The notes under the pieces were generated by a model. That model did no database searches, was not told where the DNA came from, and worked only from the letters and a program-made list of their open reading frames with translations. Made by a program: the position numbers and the translations under genes. Shown piece by piece: positions 45,712 to 55,988 of a stretch of 64,000 nt of DNA. Position 1 is the first letter of the stretch; every line of letters starts with the position of its first letter. This DNA comes from Paludisphaera rhizosphaerae (GTDB lineage Bacteria > Planctomycetota > Planctomycetia > Isosphaerales > Isosphaeraceae), in assembly GCF_011065895.1 (NCBI RefSeq), contig NZ_JAALCR010000026.1:1-64000 (forward strand), written 5' to 3'.

Positions 45712-45927
45712 ATTCCTACTCCCTTCCGGAACGACTCCGGGTCCTCGCGCCGCATCGCGGCGCCCGCGTCCCGGACGGCGCCCGGAAGCGTACCGCGACG
45801 CCGCGGCTTAAAACAAGCGGGCGCCCCCTAAGGCAGGCTCGCGTCGGCCGGTTGCGACAATCCGGCCCATCGTATAGCTTTTGGTGACTTCCATTCGATT
45901 TCCTTGACCCACAGGACGAGACGAGCG
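45712..45927. promoter_or_regulatory. divergent region GH94 gene / respiratory operon
   Basis: About 216 bases between two long divergent operons, so it carries both promoters. The ATG of actA at 45928 has an AGGACGAG tract about 7-14 bases upstream. No operator recognised. Confidence 0.4.
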
Positions 45928-46584
45928 ATGCCCCAGGTCTTCCCCCCGAGTGCCAACACGCTCTCGCGCGTGGTCCTGTTCGGCCTCGCGGCCGGGCCGG
46001 CGGCGGTGCTGGGGACCATGATGCTGCTGGTCCGGTCCCCATTGCAGACGCAGGTCGGCGTGGTCCGCGAGCAGCCCGTCCAGTTCTCGCACGAACACCA
46101 CGTCACCGGTCTGGGGATCGACTGCCGCTTCTGCCACGCCTCGGTCGAGACGTCGGCCGCCGCCGGCATGCCGCCGACCCACACCTGTATGACGTGCCAC
46201 TCCCAGATTTGGTCCGGCAGCCCAATGCTTGAGCCGGTGCGGGCCAGTCTGAAGGAGCAGAAGCCGATTCAGTGGAACCGGGTCCACGACCTGCCCGACT
46301 TCGTGTACTTCAACCACGGCGTCCACGTCCAGAAGGGCGTCGGCTGCGTCGAGTGCCACGGCCGCGTCGACAAGATGCCCCTGGCCTGGCGTGAGAAGCC
46401 GCTGACGATGCAGTGGTGCCTGGACTGTCACCGCAATCCAGAGCCCCATCTTCGTCCCAAGGAGGCCGTCTTCGCCATGGACTGGACGCCCCCCGAGGGG
46501 AGCGGGCTCGAAGCGGCTGAGACGAAACCGATGAACCATGTGGAGGTCGGTCAGTTGACGAACTGCTCGATTTGTCACCGATGA
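45928..46584 (+). CDS. actA: alternative complex III subunit A, pentaheme cytochrome c
   Basis: A 218-residue electron carrier of alternative complex III, which oxidises quinol and passes electrons towards cytochrome c or the oxidase. One N-terminal membrane segment (about 12-34) anchors it; the rest is outside. Five heme-binding C-x-x-C-H motifs are present: C-R-F-C-H, C-M-T-C-H, C-V-E-C-H, C-L-D-C-H and C-S-I-C-H at the very end. That number is the family standard. The ATG at 45928 is preferred to a TTG eight codons upstream. Its stop overlaps the actB start as ATGA. Confidence 0.95.
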   Translation: MPQVFPPSANTLSRVVLFGLAAGPAAVLGTMMLLVRSPLQTQVGVVREQPVQFSHEHHVTGLGIDCRFCHASVETSAAAGMPPTHTCMTCHSQIWSGSPMLEPVRASLKEQKPIQWNRVHDLPDFVYFNHGVHVQKGVGCVECHGRVDKMPLAWREKPLTMQWCLDCHRNPEPHLRPKEAVFAMDWTPPEGSGLEAAETKPMNHVEVGQLTNCSICHR

Positions 46585-49500
46585 TGAAGCCACCAATCGA
46601 CGACGTCGAGAAGCCGCTGACCCTCGCCGAGCTGATGGGGGCCGCCGACGCCGACCCCGAGCCCACCGGCCCCCGATTCTGGCGCAGCCTCTCCGAACTG
46701 GCCGACGACGGCTCGTTCGCCGAGCAGGCCCGCAGCGCCGCCGCCCGAGCGCAGGCCGCCATTTACGGCCTCGACGAGGCCAGCCGCCGCAAGTTCCTGA
46801 CGCTCATGGGGGCCTCGTTCGCCCTCTCCGGCGTCGTCGGCTGCGGCGTCCAGCCGGTTGAGAAGATCGTCCCCTACGTCGAACAGCCCGAGCTGATCGT
46901 CCCGGGACGGCCGCTCTTCTTCGCCACCGCCTCGCCGGCGGGCGGAGACGGCCTCGGCCTGCTGGTCGAAAGCCACATGGGCCGGCCGACCAAGATCGAA
47001 GGGAACCCCAGCCACCCGGCGAGCCAGGGGGCGACCGACATCTTCGCCCAGGCGGAGATCCTCACCCTCTACGATCCCGACCGCTCGCAGGTCCTCGTCC
47101 ATGACGGCCGCGTCGACACCTGGGACCACTTCCTGAGGTTCGCCGTCGATCTCCGCACCCGCAAGCTGGAATCCAAGGGCCGAGGCCTGCGGATCCTGAC
47201 TCGCTCGGTCTCCTCGCCGACGATGCTCGACCAGCTCCGGCGGCTCAAAGAGGCCATGCCCGAGGCCAAGTGGCACACCTACGAGGCCGTCTCTCGCGAC
47301 GCCGCCCACAAGGGCGCCGAGCTGGCTCTGGGAGCTTCCCACGAGCTTCGGCCGCATCTTGATAAGGCTGACGTCGTCGTCGCCCTCGACGCCGACTTCC
47401 TTAGCTGGGGGCCAGCCTCCGTCCGCCTCTCGCGAGCCTTCGCCGATCGCCGCGACCCCGACCTCACCGGCGGGACGATGCTCCGGCTCTACGCCTTCGA
47501 GCCGACCCCGACCGTCACCGGCGCGGCCGCCGACCACCGGACGCCCGTCGCCGCGGCCGACGTCCTGCTCGTCGCCGCCGCTCTGGCCAAGGCCCTCAAG
47601 GTCGAAGGGGCTCCCGCCCTGGCGACCGATCGGATCAGCGCCCACTCGGACGCGATCACCGCTCTGGCCGCCGAGCTTGAAGCCCACAAGGGGAAGGCGA
47701 TTGTCCTCGTCGGCGACTCGCAGCCGGCCGAGGTTCACGCCCTCGCCCTGGCGATCAACTCCGCCCTGGGCGCGATCGGGACCACGCTCACGTTCGGCCC
47801 GGCCGTCGAACAGGGGGCCTCGCTCGTCGAGCTGGTCCGCGACATCGACGCCGGCAACGTCGACACCCTGCTGGTTCTGGGGGGCAACCCGGTCTACGAG
47901 GCCCCGGCCGACCTCAAGGTCGCCGAAGCGCTCAAGAACGAGAAGCTCACGACCCTGGTCCACATGGGCCTGTACAACGACGAGACCGGCGCGATCAGCC
48001 ACTGGCATCTGCCGGAAGCTCACTTCCTCGAATCGTGGGGCGACGTCCGCTCGTCCGACGGCACCATCGCCCCGATCCAGCCGCTGATCGAGCCGCTGTA
48101 TCAGGGTCATTCGCCGATCGAGGTCCTGTCGGCCCTGCTCGGCGAGGTCGGCGTCCCCTCCCGCGAGGTCGTCCGCAACTACTGGCGGACCAAGCTGCCG
48201 GCCCCCTCCTTCGAGCAGACCTGGCGGGCCGCCCTCCGCGACGGCGTCTTCCGGCTCCCCGGCGAGAGCGAGGCGGCTCCGACCGTCGCCGCTCCCAAGC
48301 TGGATAAGGTGACCTGGCCGGCCCCGGCCGCTCCGGGCGGCGAGGATCTGGAAATCGTCTTCCGGCCCGACCCCACCATCTGGGACGGTCGGTACGCCAA
48401 CAACGGCTGGCTCCAGGAGCTGCCCAAGCCGATCACCACCATGACGTGGGAGAACGCGGCGATGGTCAGCCCGGCGCTGGCCAAGAAGCTGAACCTCCGC
48501 GACGGCCAGCTCGTCGTGCTCGACTTCCGCAGCACGCCCCTCGAGAAGAAGATCCCGATCCTGATCCAGCCGGGTCAGGCCGAGAACTCGGTGACGGTCC
48601 ACCTCGGCTACGGCCGCGCCCGCGCCGGCCGCGTCGGGAACGACATCGGATTCGACGCCAATCTGCTGCGACGGTCCGACGCCCTCTGGTCGAGCTTTGG
48701 GCTGGCCCTCAAGCCGACCCAGGAAACGACCAAGCTGCCGATCACGCAGCACCACAACTCGATGAGGAGCGAGGAGGACGGCCGCGACATCCTCCGCGTT
48801 CACAAGCTCGGCGAGCATCCTCACCACCATGAGGAGCCCACGGGCAGCCTGATCCCCGACCCGCCGGTCCCGCAAAGCGAGGACTACGCCTGGGGGATGG
48901 CCATCGACCTGAACCGCTGCTTAGGCTGCTCGGCCTGCACGATCGCCTGCCAGGCCGAAAACAACATCCCGGTCGTCGGCAAGGACCAGGTGCTCAACTC
49001 TCGCGAGATGCACTGGATCCGCGTCGACCGCTACTACGAGGGGGGCGAGGAGAACCCGGCGACCCACTTCCAGCCGGTCCCCTGCCAGCAGTGCGAAAAG
49101 GCCCCCTGCGAGTTGGTCTGCCCCGTCGAAGCGACCTCCCACAGTGATGAAGGTCTCAATGAGATGACCTACAACCGCTGCGTGGGGACGCGATACTGCG
49201 GCAACAACTGCCCCTACAAGGTCCGGCGGTTCAACTTCCTCGGCTACAACAACTACGAGCCGAACGTCAGCAACCTGCCGATGGTGAACAACCCCGACGT
49301 CACGGTCCGGATGCGGGGCGTGATGGAGAAGTGCACCTACTGCGTGCAGCGGATCAACGAGGCTCGACAGAACGCCAAGATCGCCGGCGGCAAGATCGGT
49401 CGCGACGAGGTCGTCACGGCCTGCCAGGGCGCCTGCCCCACCAAGGCGATCGTCTTCGGCAACCTCAAGGACCCCGAAAGCGCCGTGTCGAAGCTGAAGG

Positions 49501-49634
49501 CTTCAACCCGGAACTACTCGCTGCTCGGGGAGCTGGGGACGCTGCCGCGGACGTCCTACCTGGCGAAGCTGACCAACCCCGCCGGCGGCGCCGGCCACGA
49601 GGCCGAGGCCCCGAAGGAGTCGCACCATGGCTGA
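46581..49634 (+). CDS. actB: alternative complex III subunit B, iron-sulfur / molybdopterin-like fusion
   Basis: A 1017-residue protein joining an N-terminal molybdopterin-oxidoreductase-like domain (about 90-740) to a C-terminal four-cluster ferredoxin domain (about 770-960). A Tat-type leader R-R-K-F-L-T-L-M-G sits near residues 69-77. Cluster motifs are C-L-G-C-S-A-C-T-I-A-C, C-Q-Q-C-E-K-A-P-C, C-V-G-T-R-Y-C-G-N-N-C and C-T-Y-C with C-Q-G-A-C-P-T-K. In characterised complexes the large domain has no molybdenum cofactor. The ATG at 46581 overlaps actA by 4 bases; an adjacent ATG at 46584 is an alternative. The end overlaps actC by 8 bases. Confidence 0.95.
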   Translation: MMKPPIDDVEKPLTLAELMGAADADPEPTGPRFWRSLSELADDGSFAEQARSAAARAQAAIYGLDEASRRKFLTLMGASFALSGVVGCGVQPVEKIVPYVEQPELIVPGRPLFFATASPAGGDGLGLLVESHMGRPTKIEGNPSHPASQGATDIFAQAEILTLYDPDRSQVLVHDGRVDTWDHFLRFAVDLRTRKLESKGRGLRILTRSVSSPTMLDQLRRLKEAMPEAKWHTYEAVSRDAAHKGAELALGASHELRPHLDKADVVVALDADFLSWGPASVRLSRAFADRRDPDLTGGTMLRLYAFEPTPTVTGAAADHRTPVAAADVLLVAAALAKALKVEGAPALATDRISAHSDAITALAAELEAHKGKAIVLVGDSQPAEVHALALAINSALGAIGTTLTFGPAVEQGASLVELVRDIDAGNVDTLLVLGGNPVYEAPADLKVAEALKNEKLTTLVHMGLYNDETGAISHWHLPEAHFLESWGDVRSSDGTIAPIQPLIEPLYQGHSPIEVLSALLGEVGVPSREVVRNYWRTKLPAPSFEQTWRAALRDGVFRLPGESEAAPTVAAPKLDKVTWPAPAAPGGEDLEIVFRPDPTIWDGRYANNGWLQELPKPITTMTWENAAMVSPALAKKLNLRDGQLVVLDFRSTPLEKKIPILIQPGQAENSVTVHLGYGRARAGRVGNDIGFDANLLRRSDALWSSFGLALKPTQETTKLPITQHHNSMRSEEDGRDILRVHKLGEHPHHHEEPTGSLIPDPPVPQSEDYAWGMAIDLNRCLGCSACTIACQAENNIPVVGKDQVLNSREMHWIRVDRYYEGGEENPATHFQPVPCQQCEKAPCELVCPVEATSHSDEGLNEMTYNRCVGTRYCGNNCPYKVRRFNFLGYNNYEPNVSNLPMVNNPDVTVRMRGVMEKCTYCVQRINEARQNAKIAGGKIGRDEVVTACQGACPTKAIVFGNLKDPESAVSKLKASTRNYSLLGELGTLPRTSYLAKLTNPAGGAGHEAEAPKESHHG

Positions 49635-51042
49635 GAATCATCACGAGGCCGGCGGCGACTCCAAGACGCCGGTCCTGGCCCCGGGGCACGACTACGCCTC
49701 GGTCACCAGGACGATCAGCGACATCGTCCTGGAGCGAGCCCCCGACTGGCGGTGGGCGCTGGGGATGGGAGCAGGCTCCTCGCTGCTGATGATCTTCGGC
49801 ATCGCGGTGGCCTACCTGATCTACATGGGCACCGGGATCTGGGGCATCAACGCCCCGGTCATGTGGGGCTGGGCGATCATCAACTTCGTCTGGTGGGTCG
49901 GCATCGGCCACGCCGGGACGCTGATCTCGGCCATCCTCTTGCTGCTCAAGCAGCAGTGGCGGACGTCGATCAACCGGTTCGCTGAGGCGATGACCCTGTT
50001 CGCCGTCGCCTGCGCCGGCGTCTTCCCGCTGCTGCACATGGGTCGGCCCTGGAAGTTCTTCTGGATGATGCCCTACCCGAGCACCATGGCGCTGCTGCCC
50101 CAATGGCGCAGCCCGCTGGTCTGGGACGTGTTCGCCGTCTCGACCTACGCGACGGTCTCGGCCCTCTTCTGGTATGTGGGCTTACTCCCCGACCTGGCGA
50201 CCCTCCGCGACCGGGCCAAGAACAAGTACATCGCCATGATTTACGGCGCCCTGGCCCTGGGCTGGCGGGGATCGGCCCGGCACTGGGCGCGTTACAAGAG
50301 CGCGTACATTCTGCTGGCCGCCCTGGCCACCCCGCTGGTCGTCTCGGTGCACTCGGTGGTGTCGCTCGACTTCACCGCCGGCGTCATCCCGGGCTGGCAC
50401 GCCACGATCTTCCCGCCGTACTTCGTTGCGGGCGCCATCTTCTCGGGCTTCGCGATGGTCGTCACCCTCTGCGTCCCCCTGCGGTCGTGGTACGGGCTGA
50501 AGGACTTCATCACCGACCGCCACCTGGACAACATGGCCAAGGTCATGCTGGCCACGGGCATGGTCGTCGGTTACGGCTACGTCACCGAGCTGTTCATGGC
50601 CTGGTACAGCGGCAACCCCTACGAGCAGTTCTTGCTGCTGAACGCCCGCCCCTTCGGGACCTACTCGAACGCCTGGCGGTTCATGTTCTTCTGCAACGTG
50701 ATCGTGCCGCAGTTGCTCTGGGTGCCTTCGATCCGGCGGAACACGGCGATCCTCTGGGTGATCTCGATCTTCGTCAACATCGGCATGTGGCTCGAACGCT
50801 ATGTGATCGTGGTCACGAGCCTCAGCCAGGACTTCCTGCCGGGCGCCTGGGCCGACTACAGCCCGACGAAGTGGGACGTCATGACCTACCTGGGGACGCT
50901 CGGCCTGTTCACCTTCTGCCTGTTCCTGTTCGTCCGGACTCTGCCGGCGATCGCCGTCGCCGAGATGCGAGAGCTGGTGCACGAGACGCACATCGAGCAC
51001 GCCCCCCACGCCGCGTCCGGGGCGCACGGAGAGACCGCATGA
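49627..51042 (+). CDS. actC: alternative complex III subunit C, NrfD/PsrC-like quinol-binding membrane protein
   Basis: A 471-residue integral membrane protein with about ten transmembrane helices, the quinol-binding subunit of the complex. Typical segments are [14 protein letters not shown] near residue 88-101 and H-M-G-R-P-W-K near 137-143, both found in the ActC/PsrC family. A His-rich N-terminal tail of about 30 residues and a His-rich C-terminus flank the membrane core. It overlaps actB by 8 bases and actD by 4 (ATGA). Confidence 0.95.
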   Translation: MAENHHEAGGDSKTPVLAPGHDYASVTRTISDIVLERAPDWRWALGMGAGSSLLMIFGIAVAYLIYMGTGIWGINAPVMWGWAIINFVWWVGIGHAGTLISAILLLLKQQWRTSINRFAEAMTLFAVACAGVFPLLHMGRPWKFFWMMPYPSTMALLPQWRSPLVWDVFAVSTYATVSALFWYVGLLPDLATLRDRAKNKYIAMIYGALALGWRGSARHWARYKSAYILLAALATPLVVSVHSVVSLDFTAGVIPGWHATIFPPYFVAGAIFSGFAMVVTLCVPLRSWYGLKDFITDRHLDNMAKVMLATGMVVGYGYVTELFMAWYSGNPYEQFLLLNARPFGTYSNAWRFMFFCNVIVPQLLWVPSIRRNTAILWVISIFVNIGMWLERYVIVVTSLSQDFLPGAWADYSPTKWDVMTYLGTLGLFTFCLFLFVRTLPAIAVAEMRELVHETHIEHAPHAASGAHGETA

Positions 51043-51599
51043 GCGCCCAACACGCCCCCGTCGCCGCCGAGCCCGAGGTCTACGGCCTGCTGGCCGAGTT
51101 CGACGACCCCGACCGCCTCGTCGCCGCGACCAAGACCGCCTACGAGAACGGGTACCGGTCCATCGAGGCCTACGCCCCCTTCCCGGTGGAAGGCCTCGAC
51201 CACGCCCTGGGCTACTTCAAGAACAAGGTGCCGATCACCGTGTTCACGGGGGCCGTCCTCGGCGGGCTGACCGGTTTCCTGCTGCAGTGCTGGTCGGCGA
51301 TGTACTACTACCCGCACAACATCGCGGGCAAGCCGCTCTACTCGTGGCCGGCGTTCATCCCGATCACGTTTGAGCTGACCGTGCTGGGCGGCGCGTTGTC
51401 CGCGGTCTTCGGCATGCTGATCTACAACGGCCTGCCGCGGCTCTACCACCCGATCTTCAACGCGCCGGCGTTCGCTCGGGCCTCCGACGACCGGTTCTTC
51501 CTGTGCGTCCAGTCTCGGGACCCGCAGTTTGATCCGGAAGGGACGCTGGCGTTCCTGGAAGCCTGCTCGCCGCTGTCGATCTCCGTCGTACCGTACTGA
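51039..51599 (+). CDS. actD: alternative complex III subunit D (DUF3341)
   Basis: A 186-residue protein with an N-terminal soluble domain (V-Y-G-L-L-A-E-F-D-D, Y-R-S-I-E-A-Y-A-P-F-P-V near 40-51) and two membrane helices (about 66-90 and 103-127). A C-terminal domain ends F-L-E-A-C-S-P-L-S-I-S-V-V. This is the DUF3341 pattern of ActD, a structural subunit without cofactors. The longer open frame upstream runs antisense-like through actC and is not the start; the ATG at 51039 overlaps the actC stop. A 58-base gap with a GC-rich hairpin follows before actE. Confidence 0.94.
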   Translation: MSAQHAPVAAEPEVYGLLAEFDDPDRLVAATKTAYENGYRSIEAYAPFPVEGLDHALGYFKNKVPITVFTGAVLGGLTGFLLQCWSAMYYYPHNIAGKPLYSWPAFIPITFELTVLGGALSAVFGMLIYNGLPRLYHPIFNAPAFARASDDRFFLCVQSRDPQFDPEGTLAFLEACSPLSISVVPY

Positions 51600-51657
51600 C
51601 CCGGCCCGGGCCGGGGCTCCGGCCGCCCTCAACTTTATTGGGATCCGCCCGCCCACG

Positions 51658-52296
51658 ATGCTCCCGAACATCCCAACCACCCGCGCCTGGAACGCGAAGG
51701 CCCGCCGGCCGATCCGGCTCGCCGCCGCCTTCGCCGCGCTGCTGGCCGTCGCGCCGGGCTGCACCGACATGTACGACCAGGCCAAATACGAGCCCTACGA
51801 GGCCAGCCCGTTGTTCGCCAACGGCGCAGCGTCTCGACCGCTGGTCCAGGGGACCGTCCCCCACGAGGACCCCCGAGGGTTGCCGAAGGTCGAAGACCGC
51901 GACCTGCTGGTCACCGGCCTCAAGGACGGCCTGCCGTCCAAGGTCACCCCGTTCCCCATCGATCGGGAAGCCCTCGAACGCGGCCGGAACCGCTACAACA
52001 TCTACTGCACCCCCTGCCACGGCATCGCCGGCGACGGTCGGGGCGTGATCGTTCAGCGAGGCTTCACCAAGCCCCCCGCGTACACGGAGGCCCGCCTGGT
52101 CGATTCGCCGATCGGGCACTTCTACCAGGTCATGAGCAACGGCCACGGCGCGATGTACTCGTTCGCCGCCCGCATCGCCCCTCAGGACCGTTGGAAGATC
52201 GCCGCCTACATCCGGGCCCTCCAGCTCAGCCAGGGCGCCGTCCCCTCCGAGCTGCCTCCCGAAGACCAAAGCAAGCTCCAGGAGGCCGCCCGATGA
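51658..52296 (+). CDS. actE: alternative complex III subunit E, monoheme cytochrome c lipoprotein
   Basis: A 212-residue secreted cytochrome c. A signal with a lipobox-like end (V-A-P-G-C, Cys35) suggests lipid attachment, although the -3 residue is Ala. The single heme motif is C-T-P-C-H (117-121), with Met candidates for the sixth ligand near 158-165 (Q-V-M-S-N-G-H-G-A-M). Y-N-I-Y-C-T-P-C-H-G-I-A-G-D-G-R-G is the typical ActE block. The ATG at 51658 follows a GC-rich spacer; ends with ATGA overlap into actF. Confidence 0.94.
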   Translation: MLPNIPTTRAWNAKARRPIRLAAAFAALLAVAPGCTDMYDQAKYEPYEASPLFANGAASRPLVQGTVPHEDPRGLPKVEDRDLLVTGLKDGLPSKVTPFPIDREALERGRNRYNIYCTPCHGIAGDGRGVIVQRGFTKPPAYTEARLVDSPIGHFYQVMSNGHGAMYSFAARIAPQDRWKIAAYIRALQLSQGAVPSELPPEDQSKLQEAAR

Positions 52297-53567
52297 GCAT
52301 CGAAGCCAACGGCGCCCGCGCCTCAGCCGAACTCGAAACCCGATTCGACCTGATCCAATCGACGGCCGGCCGCATCGGGCTCGTCGGACTGGCCGCCTGC
52401 GTGGCCGGGGCCGTGATCGCCCCCGCGGCGTTCTTCCCGTCGTACCTGGCCGCCTTCCTCCTGTGGACCGGCGTCTCGTTCGCATCGATCGGGCTCTGCC
52501 TGCTGCACCAACTCACCGGCGGCTCGTGGGCTGTGCCCCACCGGCGGTCGTTCGAGGCGGCTGGGTCGCTGATCGTCCTCATGGCCCTGTTCTTCGTGCC
52601 GATCCTGCTCGGTCTCGGGTACACCTACGCCTGGGCCGACAAGGCGGTCGTCGACGCGAACCACCACGTCGCCAACAAGGTGCACTGGCTGAACCCCGGC
52701 TCCTTCACCCTGCGCGCCGTGATCTACTTCGCGATCGCGACCGCCGCCGCCTACATCGTCAACGCCTGGTCCCGCCAGCAGGACGACGCGGCCGACAAGG
52801 CCCCCAGCCGTCGGCTCAACGCCGTCGCCGGACCGGCCACCGTCTTCATGTTCCTGACGGCGTCCTTCGCGTCGTTCGACTGGGGCATGTCCCGCGACCC
52901 CGACTGGTACTCGACCATCTACGGCGCCCTGTTCATCGTCGGCTCAATCCTGTCGACGCTGGCCCTGGCCGCGGTCTTCTCGATCCGCAACGGCAAGTAT
53001 GAGCCGATCCACTCGGCGCTGACCGTCGGCCGGCTCAACGACCTGGGCAACCTGATGCTGGCCTTCACCATGCTCTGGGCCTACATGTCGTTCTCGCAGT
53101 TCCTCATCACCTGGTTGGGGAACCTGCCGGAAGAAGTGGTCTACTACCAGCGCCGCGTCTTCGGGATCTACGGCGCGATCGCCCTGGGCCTGATCGCCTT
53201 CGGCTTCTTCGCCCCGTTCCTCGCTCTGCTCCAGCGGTCGCACAAGCGCGACGCCAACTGGATTCTGCCGATCGCCTCGTGGATTTTGGTGATGCGGGCG
53301 GTCGACCTCTTCTGGGTGATCGTTCCCGGCTTCGGCAAGATCCCCGGCCCGCACGGCGAAGAGGGCGACTCGTTCGCCTGGGGAAGCCTGCTCTGGTACG
53401 CCGCCGCCCTGGCCGGCGTCGGCGGGATCTGGGTCGCCGCCTTCATCCGACGGCTGCGGACCGCTCCGCTTGTCCCCCTCCGCGACCCCCGCGTCGTTGA
53501 GGCCCTGGAGCGCGACCGAGCCCACGCCCACGCACACCAGCAGCACACCGGAGGTGCCGTCCTATGA
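52293..53567 (+). CDS. actF: alternative complex III subunit F
   Basis: A 424-residue membrane protein related to ActC, with about ten transmembrane helices. Recognised by S-F-D-W-G-M-S-R-D-P-D-W-Y-S-T-I-Y-G near 209-226 and F-S-Q-F-L-I-T-W-L-G-N-L-P near 264-276, both typical of ActF. It lacks a known quinone site and completes the membrane arm. A His-rich tail (H-A-H-A-H-Q-Q-H) ends the protein. Overlaps at both ends are ATGA, so translation is coupled from actE to the next gene. Confidence 0.94.
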   Translation: MSIEANGARASAELETRFDLIQSTAGRIGLVGLAACVAGAVIAPAAFFPSYLAAFLLWTGVSFASIGLCLLHQLTGGSWAVPHRRSFEAAGSLIVLMALFFVPILLGLGYTYAWADKAVVDANHHVANKVHWLNPGSFTLRAVIYFAIATAAAYIVNAWSRQQDDAADKAPSRRLNAVAGPATVFMFLTASFASFDWGMSRDPDWYSTIYGALFIVGSILSTLALAAVFSIRNGKYEPIHSALTVGRLNDLGNLMLAFTMLWAYMSFSQFLITWLGNLPEEVVYYQRRVFGIYGAIALGLIAFGFFAPFLALLQRSHKRDANWILPIASWILVMRAVDLFWVIVPGFGKIPGPHGEEGDSFAWGSLLWYAAALAGVGGIWVAAFIRRLRTAPLVPLRDPRVVEALERDRAHAHAHQQHTGGAVL

Positions 53568-54100
53568 GCGAGATCGACCCCAGCATGCTGGAGGGGGACA
53601 AGGTTCCCCAGGGCCGCTTCGTCGCACACCACGACCTCGAGGAGTTCCACGAGGACACCGATCTGGACATCCGCGGCGTCCTGGTCAACACGGGCGTCCT
53701 GATCGGCCTTTGCGCGGTCACGTTCTGGGTGATCAGCCTGGTCATGGGCCACTTCCAGTCGGAAGAGGCCGCGCTGGACAAGGACCGGCTCTCGCTGCGG
53801 TTCTCCAAGGACCAGCCGCCGCCGGCGCCCGTGCTCCAGGCCCATCCGGAGCTGGAGACTCACGAGATCGTCGCCGAGGCCAAGGCCCGGCTCGAATCGT
53901 ACGGCTGGAACGACGCCGCGAAGAAGTCGGCCCACATCCCGATCGATCGAGCCATCTCGATCCTGGCGGAGAAGGGCCTCCCCGAGCGCGGCGTGATGGA
54001 CCAGTTCCACCCTCAACCCGGTTCGTCCAACACTCCCAAGATCGGACTGCCCGCCGCACCGTCGCCGGCGGCCGCGCCGGCTTCGGAACCCAAACCATGA
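53564..54100 (+). CDS. single-pass membrane protein of the ACIII-oxidase operon, function unknown
   Basis: A 178-residue protein with a soluble acidic start of about 36 residues, one helix (about 40-60), then a soluble domain. The motif A-R-L-E-S-Y-G-W-N-D with H-I-P-I-D-R-A-I and E-K-G-L-P near residues 106-137 recurs, as I remember it, in proteins placed between ACIII and SCO genes in other phyla. The end is Pro/Ala-rich. No cofactor motif. Linked by ATGA overlaps to actF and to the SCO gene, so it should be made in step with them. It may be a small structural subunit or assembly factor; function is not established. Confidence 0.85.
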   Translation: MSEIDPSMLEGDKVPQGRFVAHHDLEEFHEDTDLDIRGVLVNTGVLIGLCAVTFWVISLVMGHFQSEEAALDKDRLSLRFSKDQPPPAPVLQAHPELETHEIVAEAKARLESYGWNDAAKKSAHIPIDRAISILAEKGLPERGVMDQFHPQPGSSNTPKIGLPAAPSPAAAPASEPKP

Positions 54101-55011
54101 ACCGGCACTCGCTCCCGATCCTCACCCTGCTGACCGCCGGCCTGTTGCTGGCCGCGGCGCCTTCGGTCGTCGGCGACGAGCCGATCGACCCGGCCGCGCC
54201 CCGGCCGACTCCGGTCTCGGACCCTTCGGCGTTCGAGAGCACGGCGTCGAAGGTCAAGTTCGAGCAAAAGCTGGGATCGCAGATTCCGATGGACGCGACG
54301 TTCATCGATGAGGAAGGGCGCGAGGTCTCGCTCTCATCGTGCTTCGGCCGTCGTCCGGTCGTCCTGGCCCTGGTCTTCCACCGCTGTCCGCTCTTGTGCA
54401 ATCAGGTGCTCGCAGGTCTGACCCGCAGCCTCAAGCCGCTGCCGCTGCTGGCGGGCGTCGATTTCGACGTCCTCGCCGTCAGCATCGACCCGGAGGACAC
54501 CCCTGAATCCGCCAAGAAGAAAAAGCTCGGCTACCTGGAGCGGTACGACCGCCCGGGGACCGAGGCGGGATGGAAGTTCCTCACCGGCCGCAAGGACTCG
54601 ATCGACGCCCTCTGCAACGCTGTTGGATTTCAGTACGTCCAGAACCCGACCACCAAGCAGTTCGCCCACGCGGCGGGGATCGTCGTCCTCACCCCCGAAG
54701 GCCGGACCTCGCAGTACTTCTTCGGCATCGACTACCCGCCCAAGGAGCTCGACGCCGCCGTCCGGGCGGCCGCCGAAGGGCGGGTCGGCTCGAAGATCGG
54801 CGCCCTGCTACTGCTTTGCTACGACTACGACGCGGCGACGGGCAAGTACACGCTCTCGATCGTCCGCTTGCTGCGGGCGTTCGGGACGCTGACGGCTCTG
54901 TCGCTGGGCCTGTATCTCTTCCTGATGTTCCGGCGCGAGCGCCGGGGGCGGACCGGGGACGGGCCCCCCGACGCGGCCCCGGCGGCTGCCGTCGAAGGCC
55001 CTCGGATCTGA
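54097..55011 (+). CDS. SCO1/SenC-type copper chaperone
   Basis: A 304-residue thioredoxin-fold protein that delivers copper to the CuA site of cytochrome oxidase. The signal peptide spans about residues 1-26. The copper ligands are Cys97 and Cys101 in F-H-R-C-P-L-L-C-N and His191 in Q-F-A-H-A-A-G. A C-terminal hydrophobic segment near 265-285 anchors it. The start is the ATG at 54097, overlapping the previous stop; earlier in-frame sequence is Arg/Pro-rich and not part of the family. It sits just ahead of coxB, its expected client. Confidence 0.93.
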   Translation: MNRHSLPILTLLTAGLLLAAAPSVVGDEPIDPAAPRPTPVSDPSAFESTASKVKFEQKLGSQIPMDATFIDEEGREVSLSSCFGRRPVVLALVFHRCPLLCNQVLAGLTRSLKPLPLLAGVDFDVLAVSIDPEDTPESAKKKKLGYLERYDRPGTEAGWKFLTGRKDSIDALCNAVGFQYVQNPTTKQFAHAAGIVVLTPEGRTSQYFFGIDYPPKELDAAVRAAAEGRVGSKIGALLLLCYDYDAATGKYTLSIVRLLRAFGTLTALSLGLYLFLMFRRERRGRTGDGPPDAAPAAAVEGPRI

Positions 55012-55029
55012 AACGAAGGTATTTCATCC

Positions 55030-55988
55030 ATGTGGGATTTCCCCCTGCTTCCCGACCAGGCCTCGGTCAACGCGCCGAAGCTGGACGCCTTGATGCTCTT
55101 CGAGCTAGGCGTCGTCGTCTTCTTCACGTTGATGATCGGCCTGCTGGTCCTGGCCTTCTGCGTGCGTTTCCGCCGCGGCAACCCGGTCGACCGAAGCCAC
55201 CCGCCGACTCACAGCAAGGCGATGGAGGTGGTCTGGATCGGCGTCCCGCTGATTCTGTCGTTGATCATGTTCGTCTGGTCGACGCGCCTGTTCTTCGACC
55301 TGTACGAGGCTCCGCCCGACGCGGCCCAGATCGACGTCGTCGGCAAGCAGTGGATGTGGTACCTCCAGCACCCCCAGGGCCGCTCCGAGACCAATGAGCT
55401 GCACGTCCCGCTGGGTCGGCCGATGAAGCTCAACATGACGTCGCAGGACGTGCTGCACAGCTTCTACATCCCGGCCTTCCGCATCAAGCAGGACGTGCTG
55501 CCGGGACGATACACCTCACTCTGGTTCGAGCCCACTAAGGTGGGGGTGTACAACCTCTTCTGCGCCGAGTACTGCGGCACGAACCACTCGGTGATGATCG
55601 GCAAGGTCCACGTCATGGAACCGGCCGACTACGAGCACTGGCTCACCGAGAAGGGCTCGGGCCCGTCGCAGGCCGAGGAGGGCGAGCGGTTGTTCGTCCA
55701 GAACCACTGCGCCGGCTGCCACCGCGGCAGCCAGATCGTCCACGCCCCCAGGCTGGAAGGCGTGTACGGCAAGCCCGTGCCGATTCAGAACGGCAACAAC
55801 GTGGAATTCGCCACGGCTGACTATCTCTACATCCGCGACTCGATCCTCGACCCCAAGAAGCAGGTGGTCGCCGGTTACGAGCCGATCATGCCGTCCTTCA
55901 AGGACCAGATCAGCGAGCCCGATCTCTTGAAGATCATCGAATACATCAAGTCGATCTCGAACGCCAACGCCACCCCGGAGACCGCCCA

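Noticed and set aside
46575-48875. 766-residue minus-strand open frame opposite actB
   Set aside because: Shadow of actB, whose iron-sulfur motifs are unmistakable.
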